A stretch of 64,000 nucleotides of DNA from Owenia fusiformis (GCA_903813345.2 CAIIXF020000011.1:14737754-14801753); one strand, 5' to 3'; numbered from the stretch's first letter, positions 13,149-25,338 are shown. Made by a program: numbers and translations. Notes: generated by a model not told the origin, from the letters alone.

Positions 13149-13240
13149 GTCAAACAGATCTACTCTTATGCCCAAACCTCATGTTTGCTGAAGTCCGAGT
13201 ATTTGTAGGATTCCGAGTACAAATGTCGGGGTGTTACATA

Positions 13241-13490
13241 TAGTCTGATTTTCATCATATTCTTCATATTCTTGATTCTTAAAGCATCTGAAGTATAAAG
13301 TCTGATTAGAAGTGAAGATGATTCATCATATGGTTTATGTAATATTTCTAACATTTCAGATGCTATGGTAACATCACTTGATAATGAGGTTTTTACATTT
13401 CACGTTCTTAATGAGTTAAAAGAAAGTTATTCTCCCTTTGCTTTAGAGAAAAATACTCACATGAATTTGTTTAAAAAAATTATAACTTAA
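13241..13490 (+). repeat. Fold-back element, left arm, inner part
   Basis: This resumes the left arm after the nested insertion and is the reverse complement of about 15040-15295. Matching landmarks include CTGATTTTCATCATATTC, AAGCATCTGAAGTA and ACATCACTTGATAATGAGG. Confidence 0.88.
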
Positions 13491-13559
13491 TTTAACCCCC
13501 TCCTGACAGCCCCCATATTTGAAGATTTTGGTGAAACCTGGCAAAATACATTAATTATT

Positions 13560-15005
13560 ATGTTCCAGAAGCCCCCAGAAGCTATATGATGGCCCCCAGT
13601 GGCCCCAAGAATCTATACAGGGGCCCAAAGTGCGCCCCAGAAGGTATACGATGGCCCCCAGAAGCTATACAAGAGCCCACAGAAACTATACTGTGGTCTC
13701 CAGAAGCTATATGGTGGCCCCCAGTGGCCCTCAGAAGCTATATGATGGCCCCCAGAAGCTAATTAGTGGCCCCCAGGAGCTATACGGTGGCACCCAGAAG
13801 CTATACAGGGAACCCCAGTGGCCGCAAGAAGCTATACGATGGCCCCCAGAAGCTATACAGCAGCCCCCAGAAGCTACACGATGGCCCCAAGAATCTATAT
13901 GATGGCCCCCAATGGCTCCCAGAAGCTATACAGGGCCCCCAGTAGCCCCTAGAAGCTATACGGTGGCCCCCAAAGCTATATGGTGGCCCATTGGGGGACA
14001 CTGTATAGCTTCTGGAGGCCATTGTATAGCTTATGGGGGCTACCGTATAGTTTCTGCGGGCCCTTGCATAGCTTCTGGGGGCCATAGTATAGCTTCTGGG
14101 AGCCACTGGGGGCCCCTGTATAGCTTCTGGGGGCTACAGTACAGTTTCTGCAGGCCCTTGCATAGCTTCTGGGGGCTATCGTATAGCTTCTGGGAGCTAC
14201 TGTGGGCCCCTGTATAGCTTCTGGGGGCCACTATATAGCTTTTGGGGCCACTGGGGGCCACCGTATAGCTTTTAGGGGCTACTGGGGGCCCTTTATAGTT
14301 TCTGGGAGACATTGGGGGCCACCATATAGATTCTGGGGGCCATTTTGTAGCTTCTGGGAACTGCCATATAGCTCCTGAGGGTCACTATTTAGCTTCTGGG
14401 GGCCATCATATAGCCTATGAGGGCCACTGGGGGCCACCGTATAGCTTATAGGGGCTACTGGGGGCCCATCACATCTTCTGGGAGCCACCATATAGATTCT
14501 GGGGGCCATCATGTAGCTTTTTGGGGCTCCTGTATAGCTTCTGGGGGCCATAGTTTAGCTTCTTGGGGCCACTGGGGTCCCCTGTATAGCTTCTGGGAGC
14601 CACCGTATAGCTCCTGGGGGCAACTAATTAGCTTCTGGAGGCCATCATATAGCTTCCGAGGGCCACTGGGGGCCACCATATAGCTTCTGGAGACCATAGT
14701 ATAGTTTCTGGGGGCCCTTGTATAGCTTCTGGGGGCCATAGTATAGCTTCTGGGGGCCCCCGTATAGCTTCTGGAGGCCCCCTTATAGCTTCTGGGCGCC
14801 ACCGTATAGCTCCTGGGGGCCACAGGGTTTCCTGTATAGCTTCTTGGAGCCACAGTATAGCTCCTGGGGGCCACTAATTAGCTTCTGGGGGCCAACATAT
14901 AGCTTCTGGGGAGCACAGTATAGCTTCTGGGGGCCACTTGGTGCCCCTGTATAAATTCTTGGGGCCACTGGGGGCCATCATATAGCTTCTGGGGGCTTCT
15001 GAAAC
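13560..15005. repeat. Bidirectional ~21-bp GGCCCCCAGAAGCTATA array
   Basis: From about 13560 to 13985 the plus strand carries units like GGCCCCCAGAAGCTATAC. From about 13990 to 15000 it carries the reverse complement, TATAGCTTCTGGGGGCC. Unit spacing is mostly 21-24 bp, with many units of length divisible by three. This creates overlapping open frames of 90-121 codons on both strands, with repeating Ala-Pro-Arg-Ser-Tyr-Thr or Tyr-Ser-Phe-Trp-Gly motifs. I regard these as repeat artefacts. The C-rich to G-rich switch makes the array an inverted repeat at the tip of the fold-back element. Confidence 0.92.
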
Positions 15006-15039
15006 CTAATAGTTAATGTATTTTGCCAGGTGGGGGGGG

Positions 15040-16438
15040 GGTTAAATTAATTAAGTTATAATTTTTCTAAACAAATTCATGCGACTATTTATCTCTAAAG
15101 CAAAGGGAGAATAACTTCCTTTTAACTCATTATGAATGTGAAATGTAAAAACCTCATTATCAAGTGATGTTACCATAGCATCTGAAATGTTAGAAATATT
15201 ACATAAACCATATGATGAATCATCTTCACTTCTAAGCATGCTATGTACTTCAGATGCTTTAAGAATCAAGAATATGAAGAATATGATGAAAATCAGACTA
15301 TATGTATACTATTTATATGAATCATTGAAAGTGCATGGTAAATTATAAGATTGGATCTTTAATATACAGGGTCGAGATAACCGTTTTGACCCCTGTGAAT
15401 GATAGTCAAAATGCATGTAACCTTTCCACATACTTATTAGTTCAGTTCTAGACATGTACATTTTTACTCAATAAGATTGAAACAACTATGGTTGTTACTT
15501 TTTTTGTTAATTTAATATTCTTTTTATAATTGTCAAACAATGACGTTCACAGTAGCTGCCTCCAAAGCTGGATAATTTTGTTAATTCTGATCCAATTTTG
15601 AAGATTTGTTGTCTCTTTAATGTTGCTTATATCTTCTACTCATCAAATAAGGGACAAAACTATGCACACATTCTGTCATACGGCCTCAGTTCTAATAGAT
15701 ATGTTGCTAGACTAGGATATTCTGAACTAAAAATGGATTGATGACGTCACAATTAATGCAAATTAGCTAATTTGCATAACTTAATATTGTAACCATATAG
15801 TAAATTTAGTAAGGTTTAATCAGATACCAATATCATCTCTATAGACCAAATAATGGCGAAGCTACATTGATTCAAGACTCCAAGGTAAGACGTAATGTAT
15901 ATTATTGTCAAATAATGACATTCACGATAGCTGCCTCGAAAGTTACATAACTTTCGTAATACTGATTCAATTTTGAATCTGTTTTCACTTTTATGTTGCT
16001 TATACCTTCTACTAATAGAATAAAGGACAAAACCTTTCAGAAATTTTGCCATACAGCCTCAGTTCTAATAGATTCGTTGCTATAGTTGGAAATTCTGAAC
16101 CAAAAATAGATTGATGACGTCATAATTTATGCAAATTAGATAATTTGCATAATTGAATATCAGAACTTTATTGGAAATTTAACGAGGTTTAATTTGGTAC
16201 CAATATCATTTCTATAGACCAAATAATGACAGAGCTACAAATGATTTAAGATACCAAGGTAAGATGTCTAAAGATGCGTAACCATGGTAACTGAATGCCG
16301 CCATAAAAGTACTATGGGACATTAGTTGGCAATGTTAACAAATGAATTCATTAAATAGACACCCTAGGAATTACAAAAACGTATGTAACTTATTCACACC
16401 TTATGGGTGCATGGGAACCCCTTGTTCCTACTATACTA
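15040..16438 (-). repeat. Fold-back element, right arm (uninterrupted)
   Basis: The reverse complement of the two left-arm pieces (8945-10082 plus 13241-13490). It preserves the empty target site of the nested element near 15302. The outer end is CCTTGTTCCTACTATACTA. Confidence 0.88.
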
Positions 16439-17138
16439 TATGTAGGTCTATCAGTCACTATCACTCCTATACAGACATATCTTTCTGCCTTGCAAAGAAG
16501 CATGCTCTGATTCAATAATACCACTTTCTTTCCTAATTTGAGATCATCCGATTGGAGAATCTACAATACATGTCTATGTAGGATACTAGCCCATTATTGT
16601 ATCATCAGACTCAGTGGGCTTGATAGAATAAAACTTTTCTTTCTTCTTTGATTTATGGGATCAAATTATTCTTGTACTGTCACACAATAGCAATATTGAA
16701 AGTAATTAGTTTTTTGACAGGATGAGTGGATGTATGTAGGACACTGAATGTAGGACACCGTAGGTAGGACACCATATGTAGGACACTGCATGTAGGAGCT
16801 TCATAGACATCAAATGTCATTTCGCAATTTTAATCATCGTTAAAAATTGGCAAAATGACACCACTTCCGGAAAAACATCAAAACAATTAATTTCATCCCC
16901 CAAATGTTCATTAAAAGTTCATTAAAAATAAATCTTCAAAGAGGGAAGAATCTACACGTAGGCTGAAATAAAAGAAAACGAGGCGAGTGTTTGCATTTAA
17001 GAAGCCATCAATTTATAGATTCTTTTCTGTGAAAATTGTAATTATGAATCCAGACTTCAAATCTTCACATGGATATTTAAGGGTAACATTCACATTGTAG
17101 TGCAATTCTTATAATGACCATGATTTATGGTTGACTAC
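16439..17138. other. AT-rich DNA with a small 16-bp repeat
   Basis: No gene seen. At about 16733-16797 the phrase ATGTAGGACACTG repeats about five times at roughly 16-bp spacing. Confidence 0.5.
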
Positions 17139-18163
17139 AAAACGCAATCCTGCTGCAATATTAGAACATCAATGCAATCTTGAACTTGAACCTACATGCA
17201 TGTCCAAAATACCATCCTGTTGCAATATGGGGTATAGATGCAATCTTTACATTAAATCTAATACCATCCTGTTGCAATATGGGGTATGGATGCAATCTTC
17301 AACTTAAATCTAATACCATCCTGTTGCAATATGGAGTATAGATGCAATCTTTAACTTAAATCTAATACCAGCCTGTTGCAGTATGCAGTATGGATGCAAT
17401 CTTTAACTTAAATCTAATACCATCCTGTTGCAATATGGGGTATGGATGCAATCTTTAACTTAAATCTAATACCATCCTGTTGCAGTATGGGGTATGGGTG
17501 CAATCTTTAACTTAAATCTAGTACCATCCTGTTGCAATATGGGGTATGGATGCAATCTTTAACTTAAATCTAATACCATCCTGTTGCAATATGGGGTATG
17601 GATGCAATCTTTAACTTAAATCTAATACCATCCTGTTGCAGTATGGGGTATGAATGCAATCTTTAACTTAAATCTAATACCATCCTGTTGCAATATGGGG
17701 TATGGATGCAATCTTTAACTTAAATCTAATACCATCCTGTTGCAATATGGGGTATGGATCCAATCTTTAACTTAAATCTAATACCATCCTGTTGCAATAT
17801 GGGGTATGGATGCGATCTTTAACTTAAATCTAATACCATCCTGTTGCAATATGGGGTATGGATGCGATCTTTAACTTAAATCTAATACCGTCCTGTTGCA
17901 ATATGGGGTATAGATGCAATCTTCAACTTAAATCTAATACCATCCTGTTGCAATATGGGGTATGGATGCAATCTTTAACTTAAATCTAATACCATCCTGT
18001 TGCAATATGGGGTATGGATGCGATCTTTAACTTAAATCTAATACCATCCTGTTGCAATATGGGGTATGGATGCGATCTTTAACTTAAATCTAATACCATC
18101 CTGTTGCAATATGGGGTATAGATGCAATCTTCAACTTAAATCTAATACCATCCTGTTCACTGC
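17139..18163 (+). repeat. 52-bp satellite, about 18 copies
   Basis: The unit begins TAATACCATCCTGTTGCAAT, continues ATGGGGTATGGATGCAATC and ends TTTAACTTAAATC. It recurs every 52 bp from about 17206 to 18163, with a degenerate copy before it (17139-17200). Variation is mostly single bases (ATGGGGTATAG versus ATGGGGTATGG, TGCAATC versus TGCGATC). Variants such as TGCGATC recur in neighbouring or patterned copies, consistent with unequal exchange. Length 52 is not a multiple of three, and I see no coding role. Confidence 0.96.
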
Positions 18164-18200
18164 TACCCACCTAATTACACAGACGTATCGTCGGTGTATC

Positions 18201-18231
18201 ATGGCGGAACTTCCTCCGGGACTAGGTTTCG
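18201..18231 (+). CDS. Possible first coding exon (start to splice donor)
   Basis: An ATG in a good Kozak-like context (A at -3, G at +4) opens ten codons, MAELPPGLGF. A consensus splice donor follows directly (G|GTAAGA at 18231/18232). The ~70 bp around it are richer in GC and CpG than the neighbourhood. The upstream 40 bp to the 52-bp satellite would be the 5' leader and promoter. I do not recognise the peptide and found no downstream exon on the plus strand. This may be a real gene start whose other exons lie in undetected places, or a relic. Confidence is low. Confidence 0.3.
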
Positions 18232-18357
18232 GTAAGATTTTTTTATTTCCCGATTTACACCTACTTATAAGTCACGTTGTGGATAATAATTTGGCTCGAA
18301 GTTAAGGAAGATAGTCTAGTTTGAGAATGTGTCGATGGTTTTAGGTTTTATATGTTC

Positions 18358-18499
18358 ACAAAGACACAATTCACGTATTTAGTCCCTCGCTTTTCTTACA
18401 CTGACGATCGGCATTAATATTGCCAATATTACAGTGATATTGGTCGTTCGTCAGTGTAAGAAAAGCGAGGGACCAAATATACGTGAATTGTGTCTTTGT
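18358..18499. repeat. Long hairpin, ~55-bp stem
   Basis: ACAAAGACACAATTCACGTA and TAGTCCCTCGCTTTTC at the left pair with GAAAAGCGAGGGACCA and TACGTGAATTGTGTCTTTGT at the right. About 30 bp of loop (centred on 18430) separate the arms. Only a few mismatches or bulges interrupt the stem. It may be a short palindromic MITE. If transcribed it would fold into an RNA hairpin. Confidence 0.85.
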
Positions 18500-18545
18500 T
18501 AATTGTGTTTTTTGTAACAAAATTATTTCATAATACTACTCTTAA

Positions 18546-19135
18546 CAGTAACATGGCTTTTTGCAATGCAGGACACCTGAAATTATTTGTAAAGCTAGGA
18601 AATTGGCCAAAAGTGAATTTCGCGAGACGAAAATGGCGACCATTTTGAAAATAGGCGAGCTTTTGAACCAGGAGTCATAGAGGAGTTTTTTACATTGATG
18701 TTGAACAAAAATAACAAAAAACGGGATTCCTATTGACGGAGGTTTTAAGGCAAATGGTCCAAAAGTGGATTTCGCAAGATAGATGGACAAACATTTTTTG
18801 CCGATATTTTGTAACAAAATTATTACATATAAGTACTCTTAACAGTAAAACGGCTTTTTACAATGCTGGACACCTGAAAATATTTGTAAAGCTAGGAAAT
18901 GGGCCAAAAGTGAATTTCGTGAGACGAAAATGGGGACCATTTTGAAAATAGGCGAGCTTTTGAACCGGTAGTCATAAAAGAGTTTTCTGTATTGATGTTG
19001 AACAAATATAACTGAAAATGGGAAGCCTATCGATACAGGTTTTAAAGCAAATGGTCCAAAAGTGAATTTCGCGAGACAAAAATGGCGGCCATTTTGAAAA
19101 TAGGCGAGCTTTTGAACCAGGAGTCATAGGGGGTT
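18546..19135 (+). repeat. ~150-bp tandem repeat, four copies
   Basis: The phrase CCAAAAGTGAATTTCGCGAG and its variants occur near 18606, 18758, 18904 and 19054, at 146-152-bp spacing. Copies 1, 3 and 4 continue with ATGGCGACCATTTTGAAAAT-type sequence and GGCGAGCTTTTGAACC. Copy 2 diverges there. A pattern of alternating subtypes (~300 bp dimer) is visible. Not coding. Confidence 0.85.
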
Positions 19136-19520
19136 TTCTATATTGATGTTGAACAAAAATAACTGGCCAATTGTGATTGCAATAACTTACCATGTGAGCT
19201 AATAATAATAATAACAGGATATGAATTCTTAAGCGAAACTCCATGCAATACACTGTATGTAGAGATAACCTTCTCGGTAGAGGCTATGCAATTTATAACA
19301 AAGGATTGTGACAATGTGAGCATAACAGATACATGTTGACTGATTTATAGAAGCAAGATCAACCAGGAGCCACCTTACAGACTATCACATCAATATTTTC
19401 AGAGCATCTAAATTGCAATACCCTGAGGTCATCAGCTTAATAGCATAATATACTCTGACTTTGAGTGATGCAGAACAAAACTCAAATGGAAATGTAGAGT
19501 ATAACAAACAAGGTATTCAC

Positions 19521-19637
19521 AACATCACTACCTGCCATTTGTTACAGATGTACAACTGCCAAACATCAACTGCCAAATGCCAAACAATGCCAGAGTTAGA
19601 GACAATAACAATATGTCATCACTTGTGGTGGTGACAT
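19521..19637. mobile_element. TGTCACCACC MITE family, diverged copy
   Basis: The left end ACATCACTACCTGCCATTTG and right end CTTGTGGTGGTGACAT, with GTTACAGATG and GTTAGAGACAATAAC inside, match the copy at 749-888. Confidence 0.65.
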
Positions 19638-21555
19638 GAAACTGATCAACTCTAACAAAGGGTTAAGGCAGAACCTCATTGTCGATCAGCTTTTTTTCTA
19701 CAATTCAGATTTTCTTGAAAAAAATCTAGGTGAAAGTTACACTGATGTATAACAAAATATGTAAAAATTAGAAAGATTGACCAAGTGCACAATTCAGATT
19801 CTCTTTCAAAAATTCTATGGGAAACCAATATCAAAATATTTCTGAAAATTCACCTTCTGGATCTTGAGAAAAAAATAAAATAACTTTGAATATTATGAAA
19901 TATTATTATTCTATTGTATTAATGACTCATGTTGCTGAAAACATGAGTGTGTCATATAAAAAGAGATCAAGAAAATGTATTATTACCACCTTGCCAGGCC
20001 AGTTCTAGGGGTTTTAGTGCTAGTTTAGAAGGCATTCATTTTACTATATCGACCTGAGCAATCTGTGACGTCATAGTGGCGGTCAATATAGCCGGTCAAG
20101 AATGCATTTAACGACTGGCAATTTTCCCCGGAAAATTAGATATCATTCAGTGTGTACGATTTTCTTGCTGTTTCAGTTCTGGTCATTAACGGTGGTAATA
20201 ATACTAATAACGTCATTAAGGCCCAAGGTCCAATGTTTCACTATATTGCCCGCAGAAATGACGTTATTGTACTATTGTTGACAGTTAAAAACGAACTGGC
20301 TGTGCAATAAACAGTGAAGTTCTACCTTCTGCAGGCATCAATGCATTTCATCTTCTAGTTATAGGAGATAAATCAATTCCCCTGACATTGTCTAGTTCAT
20401 CATGTATAAGATACATGATAAGTGTATGTAATACATTAAGAAATTGGAAGAAGTTAAATGCAATTATTGTCTTCATGGTATAAGAGGTCACAATGCTAAT
20501 GAAAGTCACACAGTGTTAATTAGTCTATTAGTCTTAGTTCAATTTTGGATATTGTCGTTTTTAGTTTTCTAGTGGCTAATATGTCATTAATTGTACTGTA
20601 ATGACATCAGAGAGTCAATAAAAGATGTATTTAATAAAAGTCACGATTGGTATATTGTTGTATATTGTTGCTGCAATAATTTTACAATAACTAAATCACC
20701 AAAGTGAATGGCATACATCATGAGCATAATCATCAAGGCTGTCTTCGAAAACTAAATCTGAGATATTTGACCCCCTGCTACTGAGATATTGACAGTGTTT
20801 GAAAATCGGGAGAGAGAGCACACGTGATGATTATTCATTGATATGTCGTGTCTGTCGGTAAATAAAGTGAATCGAAGGAGTTGCCCACATTATAGTTTTC
20901 TGATATCAAATTCAAATTAAGCACTTGGGGATATAATATCATAAAGTGTAACCTTAGGGGAATTTCATAAAGTCAACAACCATAAAATATTAACACAGAG
21001 AAAGAAAGGTGATAATAGTATATCTTGGTAATATAAATGCTACTTGGTTGGCGTACTTAGAAGATTCTACCTTAATTGAGAAAGTTATTCCATAATTTGG
21101 AACACTTTATGATCCCTCTCTAGAAGGGAAAATTCACAACAAATCATTTTTGGTTATAGTTGTGTCATTTTTATAAAGATAATGAGTCTCAAAGTAAGTT
21201 AAATAAAAATAAATTTATATTTTGTATCAGTAATAATAGATACTAAAATAGATTTGCAATTTGTAGCAATAAGTTGTGCTGTTGTAGTACACAATATATC
21301 AAGTCTGCTACATCTTTTCATTAAGTATTACCATCGTAAACATCACTGTATACATCATCAGTGAAAACACAGAGATGAGACTATCACGAGCAGCAACACA
21401 TTCATCACTTCAAAATTCGATTCTTTCTGAATGCCTATCTTTGATTAAATGACATAATATTAATATTATATACTACCATTATCGTACATCAACATGAGTC
21501 ATACACCTTTTAAATTTATAATTCCATTTAATATGTGTTTTTCTATCAATAACAT
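19638..21555. other. No supported gene
   Basis: AT-rich and featureless except for a moderately CpG-containing patch at about 20050-20290. That patch has TGACGTCA-like motifs but no clear inverted repeat or frame. Confidence 0.45.
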
Positions 21556-21980
21556 AGATGTGAGTAGGAAGTTACCAATTTCACCACCAGGTGGCTTGTT
21601 CGGGTCAGATAACATTGCGGGTATAGTAGAAAGTTTCCTTTAACTTAAATTTCATCTGTTTTAGTGGTTAAATTTTTCATATAACTCTTATGTATCTAAT
21701 AGTTATGAACATTAAAATTTGTCCAGTAAAGGAAAATGTTATCTGTCCAATACAAGAAAAGATATTTCACTTTTTGTGATTTTGTAACATGGGGTCTATG
21801 GGGAATCAACCCGAACTAGAAGTCACATTTTCAAAACAAATTTAATTTTCAAGGTTGATCAACAATTTTCGAAACCATATTTCTAGAAGAACTTTTACAC
21901 GTAGATTTCAAATATGACATCAGTTTGACTGAATTTTGAATATTTAATGACGTAAATCAAGATTATTTCTACTTGCACCT
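21556..21980 (+). mobile_element. MITE with AGATG(C/T)GAGT ends, copy 2
   Basis: A diverged copy of the unit at 8200-8623 in the same orientation. It starts AGATGTGAGTAGG and ends CTACTTGCACCT. It shares CACCACCAGGTGGCTTGTTC, ACATGGGGTCTATGGGGAAT and AATGACGTAAATCAAGATTA. Confidence 0.75.
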
Positions 21981-24900
21981 AGTCAATTGATACACACTGT
22001 AAGTTATAACACCCGTTAACTGAAATTTCTGCTCTCAGCCATGATAGGATTTAGTCTAAACTCAATTTGACTAGTGACAAGGACAGACAGCATCTTAATT
22101 GCCATGACAGACAATTGAGGACCTTAATTTTTATTATCACTTTCCAGTTGTAATGAACTTCCTTTTAGCAATCATGTTCCTTGTCGAACAGAATTTAGAT
22201 TGTGGATCTAATTTCAGGCGGATCTCCTGTAGGCATAATTTGTCGACATATAGGTGTGAAGGAGTGTGTTTTTCTTGTTATTCTACATAGCACTTGATAG
22301 AACAAACAATATAATACATAATCATGCTTGTCATAGTATATTCAGCCATCGTGCAAGTCTGAATAAAAACCAATAAAATTCTCAAATCAAAACAGGGCTA
22401 GATGTATACAACTTCTGTATAAGTGGTATTTAATCCAAGCAGTTAATTTACCAAATGGTCAAATTTCATAATTTCGCTATATGTCAAGAAACTTCCCATT
22501 GAATAACTTTGAAGATTTTTTTATTTGAAGATAATATTTCTGACATTTAATTTTCCGAATCTGGCAGAAATGAGGTAATAGGTTAATTAAGTGATTAAAC
22601 AAAATTACCACTTATACAGTATATATTGATGCTTTTTGTTGTAACTGTATATTTTCAGTGTACAAGTACATACCTGTTGATTTCACCAATAAATCATCAT
22701 GAGTTCCATCATTCCAAATATTTGTTGGTCAGCAGGGTCAGGATATGAAAATAAATAATGAAAAATATTAGTGGAATTTTATACAATTATGACAGTAAAA
22801 AATGGTATGGTAATACATCGTGTGATGGTAAAGTATGGTACAATATGAAATGGTATAATATAGTTAGGTACTGCATTGAATGGTATGGTGTTTTAGGTAT
22901 ATGGTATATATATTGTATGGTAACGTATGGGATGGTTTGGTATAGTATAGTATGGTACAGTTAACATGTGTATTGAAGTCCTACAATCAAAGCACTAAAT
23001 GAGCTTCAGCTACAAACCCCAAAACACAGAAATAAACCTCAAAAATATAAAAACAGACACCATTAATCACATAACTGACACAAGAACATTATATTTAAAT
23101 TACTGAGACCTCAAAACACGCAGACACTACTATATGACAAAGTAACAAACAGAATTCAATACCTGATATAATTTTGTAGATCCGCAATCCAATTACCACA
23201 ACTATACTACTTAGAGGAACTAAAACCTGTCAAAGAACCATTCAATATGCAGAAACATATCATGATTGATCACACGGTTAAGTCTTTTCCAACAAAATAA
23301 GTTAAGAGGTATGAAAAATATAATTACTAAATGACTGAACCATGAAAATATGTCATGCATAAAATGTCTCTGGTTCGTCTGTCTTCTAGATTGTAATATA
23401 TGATATAAAGTGAAAGGGAGAGGGCATGGGTGATACAATTTTAGCAGTATTTCATATTTTATATTTTTAATCTCATATTTCATGTTTTATATTTGTACCC
23501 TCATATTTCATATTTTCTTGAAACCTTTTTTCAATTTTTCTTTCTTATTTTCCAGATATTTATTTTCACATAATATCTTATATTCCATACGACAAGCCCT
23601 TCCATATAATGATTTTTTTGTAAAATCATATGAACTGACTTGTTGTTTTTCCCTAGTTTTAGGTAAAAATACATTTACAAGACATCTGTGCGTATATCTA
23701 CAGTCCGAATTATGCAATAATAACACGTATAGACAATGCATGTCTTGGCACGTCTCATACATGTCTGGGCTTGTTTAAATATGTCTGGGCATGTTTTTAT
23801 TACAAAGTTAACCACATTAGACTTGTGTAAATATTGTAACACAATATAAAATAACAAGTCGAACAAGGGAAAACCTTGGATAAAACGATCACATATAAAA
23901 CCCAACTGACAAAAGGTCAGTGACCGTTGTCTCGTACGTAAGACTTCAGTACTCAATATTCTGGCAGTGAAACATGATTGATGCCCAACCTCACTTAGTA
24001 ACCATTGGTATTGACTCCATTCTGGGTTGTAAGGCCTAATAGATTAGATCCTATCAACTCTTGGTAAGTTCGGCGAATTCAATCTTGGCATTGACAGGGA
24101 ATTGTCCAAAATGGTACATCTTTCATTCTGCAGAACTAAAGACTAATTTAATGCATTCAACATACACAAGATTCCAAGACGCTACAGATTATATTAAGGT
24201 AACTATACCAGTACATTTCAAAAGAAAAATAAATGTATAATGTAGTACTTTTTAAAATATGGTGGAATCTACATTATCTTTAAACATGCACTTACTGAAA
24301 ATGAAATAAATAAAAACTGAATGGCAACTTTAAAAAATTATATTGTTTGTTTATTTCATGGGGGGTTTGTATCATTTTTTGGTTCTTCAAATGTTGGCTT
24401 TTGTGCTTTTTAGTCCCACAATTGGAGAGCTGTTTTGTTTTTGTGTTTCTATGCTTTTGCAATATGTTTTGTTTCTTTATCTTACTTTTCAACCTGTAAT
24501 TTTGTAACCTACACCTGTATTTGCTACAATATGACAAAACCATAAAATGTTAATATTACCGCCTCTGGATAGGAAAATGACAAGAAGATTCTTTGAAATG
24601 TCTCAAACACATGCTATATAAAAATAAATTACAAATGGACTTCCTTTAATGAATAGTTATGAATTCGATCTGAAGTCTTATCATATTCATGTTATTATAT
24701 TCTCAGCTTCTTGGAAATCTTGTAATTTTCTTTAGAATTTCTATTTTTGCATTTTGTATAGTAATTATCACCTGTCTAAATGATGTATCATATTTAGCTG
24801 GTAATATCATCGTTTTTTGACCTACATAGACAGAACAGATATTTACACAAGTCATGTAATTCACGCAACTCTTATAATCATAGACATCGAAATCTTTAAA

Positions 24901-25330
24901 AATAATATAATATTACCCTAATAACTCACAAGATATATAGTATTGACACATTTCTTTTTGGATAATTATTACTTCGTGAAATTTAATAAATAAATAGCAG
25001 TGCACTGGAGAATGTATTTATCATACAAATTATAACTTAATAACAAGTAACTATCTATAAAATTATAACTCAGCAATTTTTAATTATTAGCTATGTTATT
25101 TTCTTAGCAAAGGGCTTTTTTTCGATACAAAGGGCCTCAAAAATACTTTAAAGGGTCTTATTTTCAATACACTGGGCCACATACATAAATTCAAAAAATT
25201 CCAGGATTCCTGCTGGGAAAACTGAATCAAGGGTCTGCAGAGAGAAAGAAGGAACAGCAATCTGCACTTATTGGAGAATGCTTGTTTTTAGATCATTGAT
25301 AGTAGTAAACATGTTTTCATTTTCAATAGA
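21981..25330. other. 3.3 kb without a supported gene; one TATGG microsatellite
   Basis: At 22798-22962 the plus strand is a degenerate TATGG/TATAG run (TGGTATGG, TATAGTATGG). It creates a 68-codon artefact frame. The rest is AT-rich DNA, with frames no longer than 98 codons and no recognisable domains or exon boundaries. Confidence 0.5.
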
Positions 25331-25338
25331 ATGGCTCT

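Larger units (their letters stand above)
10083..13234. mobile_element. Nested DNA transposon with 65-bp TIRs, 3152 bp
   Basis: The left end ACACCCCGACATTTG and the right end CAAATGTCGGGGTGT start inverted repeats of about 65 bp (10083-10147 and 13170-13234) with one visible mismatch. The element is flanked by TACATA on both sides (10077-10082 and 13235-13240). The intact right arm of the host element reads the pre-insertion site, GTATACATATAG, once, so this is a real 6-bp target duplication. Just inside the left TIR is a ~29-bp palindromic array. The right end has a single copy of that unit. The interior has no transposase-like frame. A less AT-rich block at 12590-13140 may be captured host sequence. 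Superfamily unassigned. Confidence 0.88.
8945..16438. mobile_element. Giant fold-back (long inverted repeat) element, interrupted in its left arm
   Basis: The left end TAGTATAGTAGGAACAAGG is matched, reverse-complemented, by the right end at 16438. The two arms then stay complementary almost base for base. The left arm is 8945-10082 plus 13241-13490 and the right arm is 15040-16438. With the inserted 3152-bp element removed, both arms are about 1.39 kb. Between them sits the bidirectional ~21-bp array at about 13560-15005. Flanks read TAT on the left and TAT on the right, a possible 3-bp target duplication. The arms carry only short frames (up to 78 aa), so the element is non-autonomous as far as can be seen. 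The very high arm identity implies recent origin or gene conversion. Confidence 0.88.

Noticed and set aside
13630-14968. Overlapping 61-121-codon frames on both strands
   Set aside because: They arise from the ~21-bp repeat unit; all are compositionally repetitive and mirror each other on the two strands.
14000-15000. G-quadruplex cluster from repeated GGGGG runs
   Set aside because: Runs are about 16-20 bases apart, too far for typical stable quadruplexes.
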